Assembly (NCBI GenBank): GCA_019843655.1
Contig: JACDQD010000003.1
Location: 1,462,325 to 1,526,324 of the forward strand
Length of the DNA: 64,000 bases
From: Lethocerus indicus
Taxonomy: Eukaryota > Arthropoda > Insecta > Hemiptera > Belostomatidae
Reading direction: 5' to 3'
Part shown: positions 22,620 through 34,800 of the stretch, in pieces
How positions within the stretch are numbered: the stretch's first letter is position 1
How the letters are laid out: every line of letters starts with the position of its first letter
Made by a program: the position numbers and the translations under genes
The notes under the pieces: generated by a model
What the model saw: the letters and a program-made list of their open reading frames with translations, nothing else
Told to the model about the DNA's origin: nothing
Database searches by the model: none

Positions 22620-24327
22620 AAAGGCCAATAGGCCGGAATGCATGTACGAATCACCGCATTATAGTATATCGTTCTATCAATGTGTAATACTTTATTTAAA
22701 GAAATTATTTGTATTTGTGGGCAGGCGAACTTTATTGGCCGAAGGGACAAATTCACCCTCGGACGTTTTAGAGGACCGTAATTTTTTTTTTATATACGAG
22801 CTTTTTATAGCATCATCTAACGGACTGGGCACGCGACAAGTATCGGTACAAAATAATGAGAACGATGATTTGTTAGAATCTTTTAACGAGGAGTATATAT
22901 ACGGATTTTATTCATCGCTGCATAAGAAGAAAATTTTCTAAATTGTACTTCTCGTCAACATAATTTGAAGGGCCGAACCCCCCCCCCCGGGTATGGCGCT
23001 GAACGAGCACGCTACCGGCCCCCCAGCATATTTTATGCCGCGATTTTGAACCGAATTATATTGGGACAGACGATAGGGGAATAACATTGGACGCGCCTTG
23101 TACAATTATAATTATTTCCAATGCCTATTAAGTTCGAAAAATGCCGGTCTGAATTATCCTCGCCCGGTATATATCTATCTGATGCCACTTTTGAACCAAT
23201 CAGATTGGGGTAAACCATAGAGGAATAACACTAAGCGAAAAATATTATCTTCTAAACGAATATAATTTATAACATTTACTCGTTATTACTTTATAAATAA
23301 AACATTTTTCGGGATACAGTTTGGGAATATTGTCAATAAAACATTTTTCAGCAACTCGCACTATTCGAAACCATCGAGCGAAAAGACAAAAACATAATAA
23401 TTATAACGGACAGCGAGAGTGCAATACACAGGCTGTAACTAATGTATATACAAAAATACTATAGCTGAAACTATTAGAAATTAAATTGATAATAAAAATA
23501 TACTGGGGCAATAATAACACAATTTTAATGTGGTGCCCATACCATATTGAAGGAAATGAAAAAGTGGGACAGATTAGCTGCAAGTACTAACCGAAAACCG
23601 TACAAAAAATAGATAAAAAAAGAAGGATAAAGAATGACATAAAGTGCAGAAGAAATGAAAAAGGGATAAGGACTATAACAAGCTCGGACAAATAAAAGAC
23701 ACATTCGACAAATGGGAACACTCCTCTCCGAACATTGTCATAATTTTTACTGAAACTTAACAGAAATTGTAATCTTAGATTGTCAAGAAGGGATGAAAAA
23801 ATGAATTTAACAAAACCGTATTATAATATCTTCCAAAATGTTCTCATCCAGCTCCGTTATTTATTGCCCTTTTTTTCTATAACAATTATAACTGCAAAAG
23901 GGTTTTTAATAAAAGTCTAAATATTATGAAACATTAACTTTATAACAACTAATTTCTGAGAACTTTATTACAAATATTTTACTTCCGACTGAATGAAGAA
24001 CGATATGCTGACTGGAATCCAATGATTGAAGACACAGAAATTATTAGAATCAAATTAATATATATATACAGTATAAATGTAGTTATACTTACAAATTCTA
24101 GGCCGATGATCCGTTCTTTATTTTTATATACAGAATTCCGAGGAATTAAATGTCATTAATGATTATTATAACAACCAAATTGGTTTACATGCGCACGCAT
24201 CTGTCTGATGTAAGTAATCGCATTTCCGGTGTTGAGAGGTTGGTAAAAACAACCCCAAAAAATATAGATATAGATGTACAAAATGCATTTTGACGTACTC
24301 TTTACGAAGGGCGAGTCAATTGAATTA
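22260..24327. other. Intergenic region LEO1-POP4
   Basis: No gene recognised. It contains an (AT)n tract at 22592-22614 and a polyC run at 22979-22988. Two related segments, AACCAATCAGATTGAG near 22485 and GAACCAATCAGATTGGGG near 23193, suggest a decayed repeat element. The LEO1 promoter should lie at the left end of this stretch. An open frame at 22642-22941 (+) has no motif I know. Confidence 0.5.
24117..24122 (-). terminator. POP4 polyadenylation signal candidate
   Basis: AATAAA on the - strand about 205 bp downstream of the POP4 stop codon. Confidence 0.45.
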
Positions 24328-25335
24328 TCACAAATCGACGTGAACGGGCAGTTTGATTTTTTTCGACCTTTCGGTCGGCCTAATTAGGAAGTTCTTTCCG
24401 AGAAACTGCAGCCGGTAATCGCCAATCCTCAACTGGAACTCGCACACTTCTTTGGGGACGGCTGCGAAAAAGAAATCAACCAAGTATTAAGTCTCTCGAT
24501 CGAATAACTTAACATTCTACAAAAACTTTCTTACAAACATCCACGGCTCAATGCCCTGAGCCACGGAGGCACGCCGCACATTTAATTATTCCAACTAATA
24601 GGATATATATTAGAAAGTAACGGAGAAATAAAAAGCAATCCAACGTAGACTAATATTAATCTTACATCTTGTAACAAAGTCGTCAGTGACAGTCGTCGGA
24701 CAGTACAAGTGACAGCGGGCAGTGAGGATGGCCCCGAAAAAAAAAACACATCCAAAGTGCCAAAAGTGACTGATACGGCGCGCTACTGAAGATGGAGAGA
24801 GGCCGAAACCCCCACCCCGGTCGAGCAAATGACTGAATCACGGCGAGAGAGAAACACACGAAATGTGCACGCTATATACCGACCACTCGCAGACCACACA
24901 AAACTCTGTTTTCTGTGTTATATTCTAGACTGTATATATTAATATACTTACATCTAGTGACGTCGTCCTGCGAGACCAACTTCAGCGTATTTTTAGTCTC
25001 GAAAACCAGAATACCTTCGATGCCGACCAGCGACGGACACAGCGACCTCACCACAATTATATACGCTCCGTGATAATCGGCTTTGCACAGGGACTGACAG
25101 AATTCTTCTTTACGAATGAGTTCATCCCTGAAACCAGTAAATTGTTCGCTCTAAGTTTACACAGAATTTATACAGAGATAAAAAATATAATCGAGTTGAA
25201 TTGTATTACAAATCTACGATCTTGTTTCTGCTCACTGGTCTGTTCTTCAGTTCAGCCAGAGACTATTTTTGTTCTTGTGCAGTTGTGCTATTTTTTTCCT
25301 CTGTAAGTCATCATTTGTTCGATTGACTAATGTAA

Positions 25336-25389
<54 letters not shown>

Positions 25390-25635
25390 TATTTATAAAT
25401 ATATAAATATTAATGATTCATATATGTAAATGCTGACTGACCCTATCGGCAGAGGAACATAAACTAACTCCATATATATATTTTTTACATGACAATCAAG
25501 ACCACCGTCATAATATTTATTAATATTTATATATTTATAAATAATGTGTATATATATATATATATACATTATTTATAAATATATAAATATTAATGTTATA
25601 TGTAAATACTGACTGACCCTATGGGCAAAGGCTTA

Positions 25636-25680
<45 letters not shown>

Positions 25681-26492
25681 TATTTATAAATATTAATGAT
25701 TCATATATGTAAATGCTGACTGACCCTATCGGCAGAGGAACATAAACTAACTCCATATATATATATTTTTTCTTTACATGACAATCAAGACCACCGTCAT
25801 AATAAAAGTTATATAAAGCGAAATCCCTGATGGACTCGCCAGTCTAGTGACGGAAAGCTACTGAAGACGGCGAGCAGTCAAAACCGGTCTAGCGTAAGAA
25901 TGAAACTGATGAGCAGAGACAGAATAATAATAATAATAATAAGGACCGAGAAACAAATTAATCTCGATTGAATTTTTTCAATTTTGTACAATAATAAACC
26001 ACTATATTACTGCGCATATAATTGTATTATTAGGTGTAGCCAAAAGTAATCGACAATTTGATAAGATGTATTTCGGTCTTGAGGAGTTCTTCGAGAGAGG
26101 GGGAATCGAAAATTTGCCGGAAAAGTGGCGGCGGAGAGTTGTCGTGATAATATCGGTTGAATATATAGTAGATTAATAATTAAAGTTTCTTTTTTTAGCA
26201 AAGTCGAAAATGTCGATTACTTTCGGTTAACGCGCGTAATATCAAACAATAAATATACCGCCTACCTTCTTTCTACCGGCAAATCTTTAAACCCCATATA
26301 CTCTTCCATATAGCTGCACCAGAGTGCGTGTATCGGAAGGACGTCGTTAAATTTGAGATCTCTCCTGCGCACTGTGTACAGGCCCAGTTCGCGTTTTTTC
26401 GTCGCGCTCAAGTGTCGACTGCGCCGGCGGCCGCCGCCGTTCCTACCGTATCTCGACTCGCCGATTCGCCTCTCTTTCGTAAGCGGAAAATT
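24328..26492 (-). CDS. POP4: RNase P/MRP protein POP4 (Rpp29), last three exons
   Basis: Exons 26492-26266, 25127-24952 and 24461-24328 join in phase and end in TGA. They encode about 178 residues matching the conserved Rpp29 core: LSATKKRELGLYTV and LPIHALWCSYMEEY; then LCKADYHGAYIIVVRSLCPS and LVGIEGILVFETKNTLKL; then FLGKNFLIRPTERSKK with the C-terminus KLPVHVDL. POP4 is a protein subunit of RNase P and RNase MRP in the nucleolus, binding the catalytic RNA for pre-tRNA 5' processing and rRNA maturation. The first of these exons starts in phase 0, so at least one 5' exon is missing from the call; candidates lie at about 27.4-28.7 kb. Introns carry a fold-back element, AT arrays and mariner debris. 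Confidence 0.88.
24688..24905. mobile_element. Fold-back element, mostly right arm
   Basis: GTACAAGTGACAGCGGGCAGTGAGGAT, CATCCAAAGTGCC, CTACTGAAGATGG, then GAGAGAAACACACGAAAT and CTCGCAGACCACACAAAAC. It lies in the last POP4 intron. Confidence 0.55.
25338..25800. repeat. AT microsatellites within a repeated ~300-bp module
   Basis: A module with (AT)n, ACATTATTTATAAATAT, GTAAATGCTGACTGACCC, GGCAGAGGAACATAAACTAACTCC and ACATGACAATCAAGACCACC occurs at 25338-25520 and again at 25640-25803; a shortened version lies at 25540-25630. The segment 25500-25560 is an inverted match of the ATTTATAAATAT block, giving local palindromes. It lies in a POP4 intron. Confidence 0.8.
25845..25925. mobile_element. 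Fold-back element fragment
   Basis: GCTACTGAAGACGGCGAGC, AAAACCGGTCTAGC and GAGCAGAGACAGAA, followed by a short (AAT)n. Degenerate right-arm piece in a POP4 intron. Confidence 0.5.
26031..26236 (+). mobile_element. mariner remnant, transposase C-terminus
   Basis: Imperfect inverted ends: the left has CCAAAAGTAATCGACA, the right has TGTCGATTACTTTCGG. Between them, + strand frame GIENLPEKWRRRVV then SVEYIVD and a stop resembles the C-terminus of mariner transposases (GI..LP.RW...V...G.Y..). Only about 200 bp remain. Different subfamily from the mariner copies at 15.7 and 32.0 kb because the termini differ. It lies in a POP4 intron, about 30 bp from an exon. Confidence 0.65.
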
Positions 26493-26719
26493 CTACGGGA
26501 GAAGAAAATAAAACATTTATAACGACGTCGAAAATTCGTAAAATGCGGTAAAAATTAGTTCAACGGCCGGGATTCGAAACGGGGTCGACTCTGTCCAACT
26601 TGAACTGATCGTACTTTAAGATCGGCTTTATTCCAACTAGAACGTTGGAGCTAACTGAATTAACGACAGATTTCCCCTACGATTACTCATTTTCTAATAC
26701 CCACTCGAGGATATTTGAT

Positions 26720-27386
26720 CTAGAGGGCCCCACCTACTAAAGACCAAAAGAACAACAATATACGGTATGCGGACATTATATATCGATATCTGTTTCATTC
26801 GATATCGCAATGTACATAGAAGCCCGAGGCCTTTTGTGGGGTACGGAAAGGTCGAGTGGATCGGTCGCGACGGAGTATCTGTGTCCTGAAAGAATACGTC
26901 GCTCAGACCGAGTTCCGACGAGCGTCCGATAAGTTTCAGCGGATTTGTAGAACTAAATCTGCTCGTGCCCACCGTCAACAACTGTTCCAAATAGATACGT
27001 CACGATATCAAACGAAACAGATATCGATATTGTAGGTTCGTGATGTTTCTGTCTCCTCTCTCTCTCTCGCTGCTGCCGGTCAGGTCTTTTGCTAGACCGG
27101 TTTGTCGGCCGCTCGCCCCATCTTCAGTAGCGGTGATGCCCGAAAAACATCCAAAGTGCTAACAGTGACTGACACACAGCGCTACTGAAGATGGGGCGAG
27201 CGGCCGACAAACCGGTCTAGCAAAAGACCAAACAGCAACAAGAGGAGACAGAAACATCACAAACCTACAGTATATTCCAACCCTCGCAGACCACAAAACA
27301 GGTATATCAAATTAGATATCGATATATAACTATCGCCTATTTATCAGTGTGGGGGGAGGGGGGGGCCCACTATTCTGCATTTTAAT
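26720..27386. mobile_element. TTAA-type short element, copy 3, with nested fold-back
   Basis: Contains the ATATCGATATCTGTTTCATTCGATATC segment, the AGGCCTTTTGTGGGGTACGG core and the right end CCCACTATTCTGCATTTTAA. A fold-back element (27028-27303) is inserted between two GATATC blocks. Confidence 0.6.
27028..27303. mobile_element. Fold-back element, full copy
   Basis: Left arm GTAGGTTCGTGATGTTTCTG, TCTTTTGCTAGACCGG, GCCCCATCTTCAGTAGCG. Right arm CAGCGCTACTGAAGATGGGG, CCGGTCTAGCAAAAGACC, GAGGAGACAGAAACATCAC, CCTCGCAGACCACAAAACAGG. The arms match closely, including the extra C in GCCCCATC, so the arms have co-evolved or inserted recently. Confidence 0.75.
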
Positions 27387-27545
27387 CGCCACTCTCCATC
27401 AGCGCTCTCAGCGCATAAATTAGACGGGGAAACTTTCGCTCAATTTTATAGACCTTCCTGATGGATTTTTGGATTTCGCCGACGTCCGAACGTGGCAGCC
27501 TCGCTTCCAAATAACCGATCTGCGTGGCGTCCCGACTCCGCTTCA
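27384..27545 (-). pseudogene. Unassigned coding-like segment, cut by TTAA element
   Basis: The - strand frame reads DATQIGYLEARLPRSDVG, then EIQKSIRKVYKIERKFPR and LIYALRALMESGD, charged and helix-like. Its stop codon TAA is formed by the inverted end of the TTAA element that begins there, so the frame looks interrupted by insertion. I do not recognise the protein. It could be a 5' exon of POP4 (a weak donor after SIRK would join it in phase to the next POP4 exon) or an unrelated fragment. An in-frame stop just upstream limits it. Confidence 0.25.
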
Positions 27546-28221
27546 AATCCTATCGTCCTCTCCAGTACGCCGTCCGGTAATCGGTCGCACAGCCAAACTG
27601 GAACGGGAAAAAAATATATTGCAACACTTTGCAATCGACGGCACTCCGGCACTGCGGAGCCGTTTAAAATTTGTCTCCGAAGTCGAAGGCCCCCCGGGAC
27701 AAGACTGAAAATAATTTTCAGTTTTCGACGTGACGACAAAAACATAAACGTAAAAACTATTTCACTATTGGTGACAAATGAATCCGCGGCTCGCTGATTA
27801 TTATTCTCTCGATAACGGCGGACATTCCGCATTCCGCACTCGGATGCGTTTTTTTTTTCAATTTGAATTAGCGCGTGAATAAAAAAAGTGTATTTGGCAT
27901 ATTGTTTTATTGTTATTCGAAAGAGATTTCTTTTCTCTATAATATAGTATATGAGATTTTTTGTTGACCTCAATTTTTTTTTTTTATTTTAAGGATCATT
28001 GAAACGGAGTGCCGAGAAACGGACATTATATTATTATTAGCCGACCCAATAGTTAAGACCTGTTATTCGGCATTAGAGTCTATCAGATTCGCGAGTTTAT
28101 CCGTCGTTTTGTATATTTCGAATTTATATCTATATCACCGATACGGCGTAAAAAAAAAAATTTGTGAAAATTATAGCGATATCGACAGCAACATAGCAAC
28201 GATAACGCAGACAATATTGAA

Positions 28222-28600
28222 CTAAGCTATGAATCCAAATTCCGACGATAGCGATATATTTCCCGTTATACGACGATGCGTACCGAGAATTGAGAGTGAT
28301 ATCGAGGGATCCGAAAGTGATACAGGAGAAAATGTAGAAGAGACAGCGGATTCGATTGAAAATGACAAACGGATGTTTCGGAAATGGATAATATTCTGTC
28401 GATATTTCGCCTCGAATTGCCGGACCACAAATTTCCGACGATATAAAAGTACCGTTAGATTTTTTTTCCCATTATACTTTACGGATACATCGATTGATTC
28501 CACAATAGAAAGGGACAAACGATAATAAGTCCCGTACTAGTTGCTGGTAATATGAATGAAAAAAAAATGTCCGAGTGCAAAGCGTTAATATTCGTCCCTA
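28222..28600 (+). mobile_element. piggyBac-like fragment 2
   Basis: The right end GAGTGCAAAGCGTTAA (28576-28592) is TTAA plus CGCTTTGCACTC on the other strand. The + strand frame from 28229 starts MNPNSDDSDIF and has acidic IEGSESDTGE stretches, like the N-termini of piggyBac transposases. It is a deletion remnant without the catalytic core. Confidence 0.4.
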
Positions 28601-28660
28601 CGCCTCGATAATTCCTGTTTCCAATTAACCGAATATCTAATAATTAAGCGAGAATAAATA

Positions 28661-28691
28661 CCGTCGTCCGAAGTCTTGTTTCCGTTGGACA
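28661..28691 (-). CDS. Possible first coding exon (POP4?)
   Basis: ATG followed by SNGNKTSDDG and then a GTATTT donor, phase 1, on the - strand upstream of POP4. It may be the POP4 start exon; no connecting exon could be confirmed, so this rests on position and the ATG/donor pair only. Confidence 0.25.
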
Positions 28692-29428
28692 TGTTTACAC
28701 ATCGGTCACGCGCCCGGGAGGTATCAAAACTGTTACCGGTTGAATTCGGTGCAGGTTATAATACTCACTCCACTCAGGCGATTTCCAAACCGCACTTCAG
28801 AAAGATCGATGAAAATGTAATTTTCGGAACATACTTTTAACATAAAAGCGTGGAAATTATCTTATCCGAATTATTTGTACCCGCGGACGGTGAAAACGCT
28901 CGGTGCTTATTCACGAATGCAAATCCGAAATGTTTGTATTGCACTGGTCTGTTTCTCCTTAACGTCTTATGTTGGTACGCCTGCTTAAATTGGAAAGTGA
29001 AACGGCAATTTAAATTTTCAAACATATTCTCTTATGTTTAATATTGTAATTTTGTAGTAGATTTGGATCAACCGATCGCGTTATTTGCGAAAAATTCGCT
29101 CAATATTGCAACTAAACCGAATTTAAACACCTTAAGTAAAATTTGTCTTACGTATATAACTGCAGAAGCAACATCGGCCTACTGTATCATTAGTATGTTA
29201 TACAAAGAAAATAAAGTGTTTGTATAACGATCCACAAGTGTACTTATAATAACAAATGTTGATTGTACAATAAATAGAAAATTATATGTATATGAGTTGA
29301 ATTGAGGATGCGCATGCGCAACACTACGTCCCTGTCTAAAGGATCAGTATTTGTCAATTCTGTTGAAATTAAGTATTTAAGACGCAAATTTGGAATTAGC
29401 CTAAAAAAAGATATAATAATTTTCAAGT

Positions 29429-29828
29429 ACGGTCGTTATAATCGACTAAATCTGCGTTGTTTTTTTTTTAATCAGACAGAGACGATATCGGATTCACTGT
29501 CGTATATCCTAGACTTCATTTCCCTAAAAAATGTGTCTGTAGCTTACTTTTTAAAAACCCAAAAGCGTAAGTTATACCCAATTTTGCGACTACACCCTGT
29601 TTTGGCGAACCTCATTTATCCGTAATTAATATTTTCGAATCGGAACCTTCGACGAGTACAGATACGCGCATTCCTCTTTGGCGAGTAGGACTTAGCTGTA
29701 TAGTTCTATTATTTGTGTAAATACGATATATAATAAAAAAAGTATATTTTCAACTCTTCTTGAGAATTAAAAAAATACGAATACAATATATGTTCCATAG
29801 TTTCTGTATACTGCTGTGGAAATTATTT
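29429..29828. mobile_element. 400-bp unclassified element, copy 1
   Basis: From ACGGTCGTTATAATCGAC to GCTGTGGAAATTATTT. It matches 32181-32580 along its full length with few differences. No terminal inverted repeat, no coding frame of note. No obvious target duplication at this copy. Confidence 0.75.
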
Positions 29829-30579
29829 CGGCATGATCCAATATGGGCCGCCGGTCCCACACATTTTGTGTATATACAAAATAAAAAGAAAACTTTTTCT
29901 ATCTCCCGTCCGCTTAATTGCCCTTAAGCCGGACGAGGCTTAAATATTTTCCGTTTTTTACTAATTTCCCTTCGTTTTTTATTAACTCTTTTTGTCATAG
30001 TTCAATCTCTCGTCGGGTTGGCGCTCCGGCTCTAATAAACTGTTCTTAAAAACGAACTTTGTGGAAATATAATAACTTCTGACCAAAACACTGATTTGAG
30101 TCAAACAAAATTGTATTTGGAAATAAATTAAATTATCACGTTGAAGCATATTTCGGATCTCACGTTTATTTCCGCCGTTCCTGTGTATTTTATTTGATCC
30201 AAAATGCCGAAACACTGCTTAGAAAACCATCGTTACTACGTTTTTATATTTTCAATTATTGAACGGAATTTTATTTACAATACAATTATTAAACTTTTTC
30301 TTTTTTTCAACCTCTCAACCGAGTCCATTCAGACAGATGAACATTTATTGTAATTTCAAACTAGTTCTGTAATTATAGACCTGGGATACAGGTCTAGCGA
30401 TACGTGTTATCCGGGAAATATTTTCGTTCGAAAATGTACGAATTTCTTGTCTGAATTTTTTTTTTTAGTACGTATTCGAATTTAATCGACAGGTCATTTT
30501 CCGTCGTAACCGTTTACAAAAATTGAAATTTTCATGAAGAAATCGAAGACATAATTCGCCATATCTGCCCTCCACTCCC

Positions 30580-30835
30580 ACCGCTCCGGTTTATTCCGGC
30601 CGCTCGCCGTCTTCAGTAGCTTTCAACGAGTTCCCGTTCACTCGGTCGTGTCGGTCTCCCGTGTGCTGAACATCCTGCAGCGTCGTAACAGTATATAAGC
30701 CAATCTTCGATAGCTTTTCAGTTTTGAATTGACTTCGGCCGGCCGAAATCAATTTCTGAACATCCGTCGGGAAAGCTAATGAAGACGGGCGAACAGCCGA
30801 CACAGTTTAGAATGAACCGCAACCGGCAATCGAAA
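30580..30835. mobile_element. Diverged fold-back element
   Basis: GGCCGCTCGCCGTCTTCAGTAGC at the left and GCTAATGAAGACGGGCGAAC at the right are inverted relics around a unique centre. Arms are eroded at both ends. Confidence 0.45.
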
Positions 30836-31764
30836 ATACCGGAGACAATATTCGAGACTTTTCAAATGCGCGGATCTGTGTAATATTTTCGGAACGTTCT
30901 ATATTACTCTGTACTGTTGTTCACGCCGAAGAACCGCTTCCTGACACATAGTGCGGCCGCCGCCGCTCATCGAGTATATTGCGACAGTCCTGGTATTAAC
31001 GATCGGTAAGTTGCCGGATCCGGTATACCTCCGGAGGAACGGTTCAAATTTTAGTTCCGGGACGACGTCGACGATTTGAATTCGAGTATACGACGAGTTA
31101 GGGGCGCGCGGCGGCGACTTCACGTATATTCCAACCTGTAGAGTCAATAAAATAGATAGAAGTTAAACGACGGACGGGGCAAGAAAAACTGCGATATATC
31201 GCATTTTCATTTCGGCGGGGTTTTCCACACACACACACACACACACAACAACAACATTTCATAACATTTGCTAACTGTTTATTTAACAATAGTTGACAAC
31301 TTTGAATAGTTTTAGATTTGCACAAAAATATTAACAATTTTTTTATTTTTTAAAATAAAAAAAAATCAACTTATAAGGCAAATTATTTCGAACAACTATA
31401 GAAAAGAAAAATAATAATTATATATATATATATATCCTATCGTTTACAACAAAGGTAATTAATCAGACTGACCTCGGGATTAGAAAACTTAAAAAATAAA
31501 GTTTATTTTATTTTATTTTTGCGTTACTCGGTAATTCATAACAATCGTACATATACAATACCTATAAATAAATACCACATTTACGTAGTACATAATTTTC
31601 TGACTTACTAATAAAAAAAAAAAAAATTTATTTATCCCCGCGCATAATATATGCGTGGATGATGCAGACGACAAATCCGTTAAATATTAATACATATTTA
31701 TAAAATTTTTCCCGTCTGTTTCTTAACTTTTATACACGTAGACACTGTCGACTATACAATTTTT

Positions 31765-31765
<1 letters not shown>

Positions 31766-31826
<61 letters not shown>
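31766..31826. repeat. (CT)n microsatellite
   Basis: About 60 bp of uninterrupted CT dinucleotide, 26 bp beyond the stop codon of the SR-rich gene and so in its likely 3' UTR as (GA)n. Confidence 0.95.
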
Positions 31827-31829
<3 letters not shown>

Positions 31830-31851
31830 GTTTTCCCCGTATAATATATTA

Positions 31852-34800
31852 TTACCGTGTTGTCGGGTCGGTTGGTTGGGGAGGCGGAGGAGGCGGTGGA
31901 GCGGCGTAAGAGATTGCGTTGGCGGCGCCGTACAGCTGAGTCGCCATCGCCGTCGTCTGGCCCTCGGTTCCGGGCGGCACGACTGCAGTAAAACGGAAAA
32001 AAAAAAAAAACCAACTTAAACTTCCATATATATGGGGGTCGTCGACAACTGAGTAATTGAGGAATTCACCGACGAGTCGTGTTGTACATATTTTTAGCTA
32101 CGTCAACATCTTTGCACGGATAAGCCGTAGACGGTTTCGAATGCGCGTAGTATAAGATACATTCGGCTTCTCTGCAATGTACGGTCGTTATAATCGACTA
32201 AATCTGCGTTGTTTTTTTTTAATCAGACAGAGACGATATCGGATTCATTGTCGTATATCCTAGACTTCATTTCCCTAAAAAAATGGGTCTGTAGCTTACT
32301 TTTTGAAAACCCAGAAGCGTAAGTTATACCCGATTTTGCGACTACACCCTGTGTTTGGCGAACTTCATTTATCCGTAATTAATATATTCAAATCGGAACC
32401 TTCGACGAGTACAGATACGCGCATTCCTCTTTGGCGAGTAGGACTTAGCTGTATAGTTCTATTATTTGTGTAAATACGATATAAAAAAAAAGTATATTTT
32501 CAACTCTTCTTGAGAATTTAAAAAAATACGAATACAATACAATGTTCCATAGTTTCTGTATACTGCTGTGGAAATTATTTGCAATGTCCCTCGTTGAATC
32601 GATAATGGCCTTTATTCGGTCATCATCGACCTCCACCGGACGTCCACAGCGTACTGACAGTACTGACACTGCCGTTCTTTTAAGGCTTCATCACAGCGTA
32701 CAACTTTTTTTACGAGCCCCCGCGAGGCAATAACACCTTTGCAAAAATAAAAAAGCGAAATGTGACTGAAATGCTCATTTCGGTTCACCGTATTTTAGCT
32801 TTTTATACACACACACAGACGCAAACACAATTCAACTGGTCGATGTAATTTTGATACCGAACGGTTTCAGAAAGGACCGAATAATAACGTATCGAAGAAA
32901 CTTATCTGTGCAAAGATGTTGACGTACTTTAAAATATGTACACTTGTCGGTGAATTCCGCAATTACTCAGTCGTCGACCCCGATACATATAATTTATATG
33001 ATTATGAAAAAAAAAAGAAAAGGATAATAAAATTATCACCGCAGTGATAAAATACGCAACAGAATTAGGTAAACTTACGGGTTTTTTTTAATTTTTTATC
33101 TCCAACGAGGAAAACCGCTGTGAAAAAAATTTCGGCGCGATTCGGTCAATTAAAAATTGTGCGAATAATAATTATTACCTTGAGCGTACTGTTGTGGGAA
33201 CACGTAGCCGGGCGGATAGTTGTAGTAGGCTTCGGGCGGCGGCGAGCCCGGAGGGGGAGGCGGCGGCGGAGAATCGTCCTCGTCGCCTTTGTTGTTACCG
33301 TCTATTCTTATTATACGCACTTTAACCTAAACGGACAGAAAATAAATGTTAGCCATTTAATGTAGATTTCGTTTGTTACCGTCTCCTCTCTCGCCGGACC
33401 GGTTTCGGCCGTCTTCAGTAGCGCTGTGTGTTTTTTCGGCCGTCCTCACAACACTGCGCCTGTGTCACTGTCGCTTGTACTGCGCCGTTGCGTCACTGGG
33501 ACGGTATGAGCGACAGAGTGCCAAGTGGCTAACGACGCTCGCTGAAGATGGCGAGGGGCCGAAACCGGTCCGGCGAAAGACCGAACGACCGGCGAGAGAG
33601 GAGACGGAAACGTCATGAACCTACAGTATACAATATTCACACTTTATCCGCACTTATCCATTTTAGAAAATGAGGCACAGTTTTATCTATACCTAATTGG
33701 CGTTTTAAAACGGCAATAAAATGCCGGTTGTTTCAGTATCTCTCTAAAACTTAGATTTTTTTTTTACTTCTTATTGTAATTTTACCTATTTTGTTTTTAC
33801 TAATGTATATTTTATCTTTTATTTGTAACTTCACGCTTATAAATACACGAAATCGACAGTATTCCAACCCCTCGCAGACCACAAAACGGGTATTCTAAAG
33901 TAGTAATTTTGAGGTCCGGGAGGGGTCGGAACGCGGTGGTATTCGACCGCAAATAAAATTCCAACCAAAAATCGGTCAATAATTCCGGCGTAAAATTGAA
34001 GTATTTTTTTAAAAATAAAATATCGTTTTTACTGTCTAGAACAGTTTTGGTCTATCAGCCATGCCGAGATATTTACAGAAATATTTCATTTTACCTTGCG
34101 TTTCTTCTTCTTCTTCAGTGTCTTCTTGACCGGAGGTGGCGAGAGCGGGTGCTCTTCGCCGCCGGAAGGCGACGTCCCTTCGCCGGGTCGTACACCGTCG
34201 GCGAAGGACACCGATTTCCTTTTCGGTAATGTGGCCGTTTCCAAGACGACGGGAACGTCCCTGAAATTCGTTAAAATGTATTGCAACATAAACGCAAAAC
34301 CGCATTAGTGGTGTACACGTAAATCGAAACAGTACCGCCGATGCCTATTAATATATCGATATATATATATATATAATATAAAAATGATATTGTTTTGTCC
34401 ACTGCTTTACCTAAAACCTGGTGAAATAAGTATGCCTTTATCAGGCGATGGGAGCACATTGGGCTGGCCTTTGTTATTAGACGCCGTCGCCTCAGCCGTC
34501 GCCGCCGCATTGTTCTCAGCCGATTTCATCGCCTACAACAAATATGTCAGGGAATTTGATTAATAATGAATAAATTAATAATCAAATAATTATATAATTA
34601 ACAATTAACTAACAATATAATAATTAACAAATAATCTATATAAGTGGCATTTGTCTGTGTGTGTGTGTGTATCAGTTCGTCATGCATTTACAAATGGCTG
34701 AACCGATTTCCACCAAACTTTCAAAGTAAAAAAAAAAAAAAATATAACAATCACCTCTTGCATCATGTTGTACTCCTTTTCCATTTCGTTCACTTGAGCC

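Larger units (their letters stand above)
28692..31851. other. Intergenic, transposon-rich
   Basis: No gene recognised. It holds the 400-bp element at 29429-29828, a diverged fold-back element at 30580-30835, a (CA)n tract at 31229-31247, candidate polyadenylation hexamers (AATAAA on the - strand near 31502-31632) for the SR-rich gene, and an (CT)n tract at 31766-31826. Confidence 0.5.

Noticed and set aside
26560..26600. tRNA-like B-box on the - strand (TTTCGAATCCCGGCC)
   Set aside because: Isolated motif with no cloverleaf and no A-box upstream; possibly a SINE trace but too little to call.
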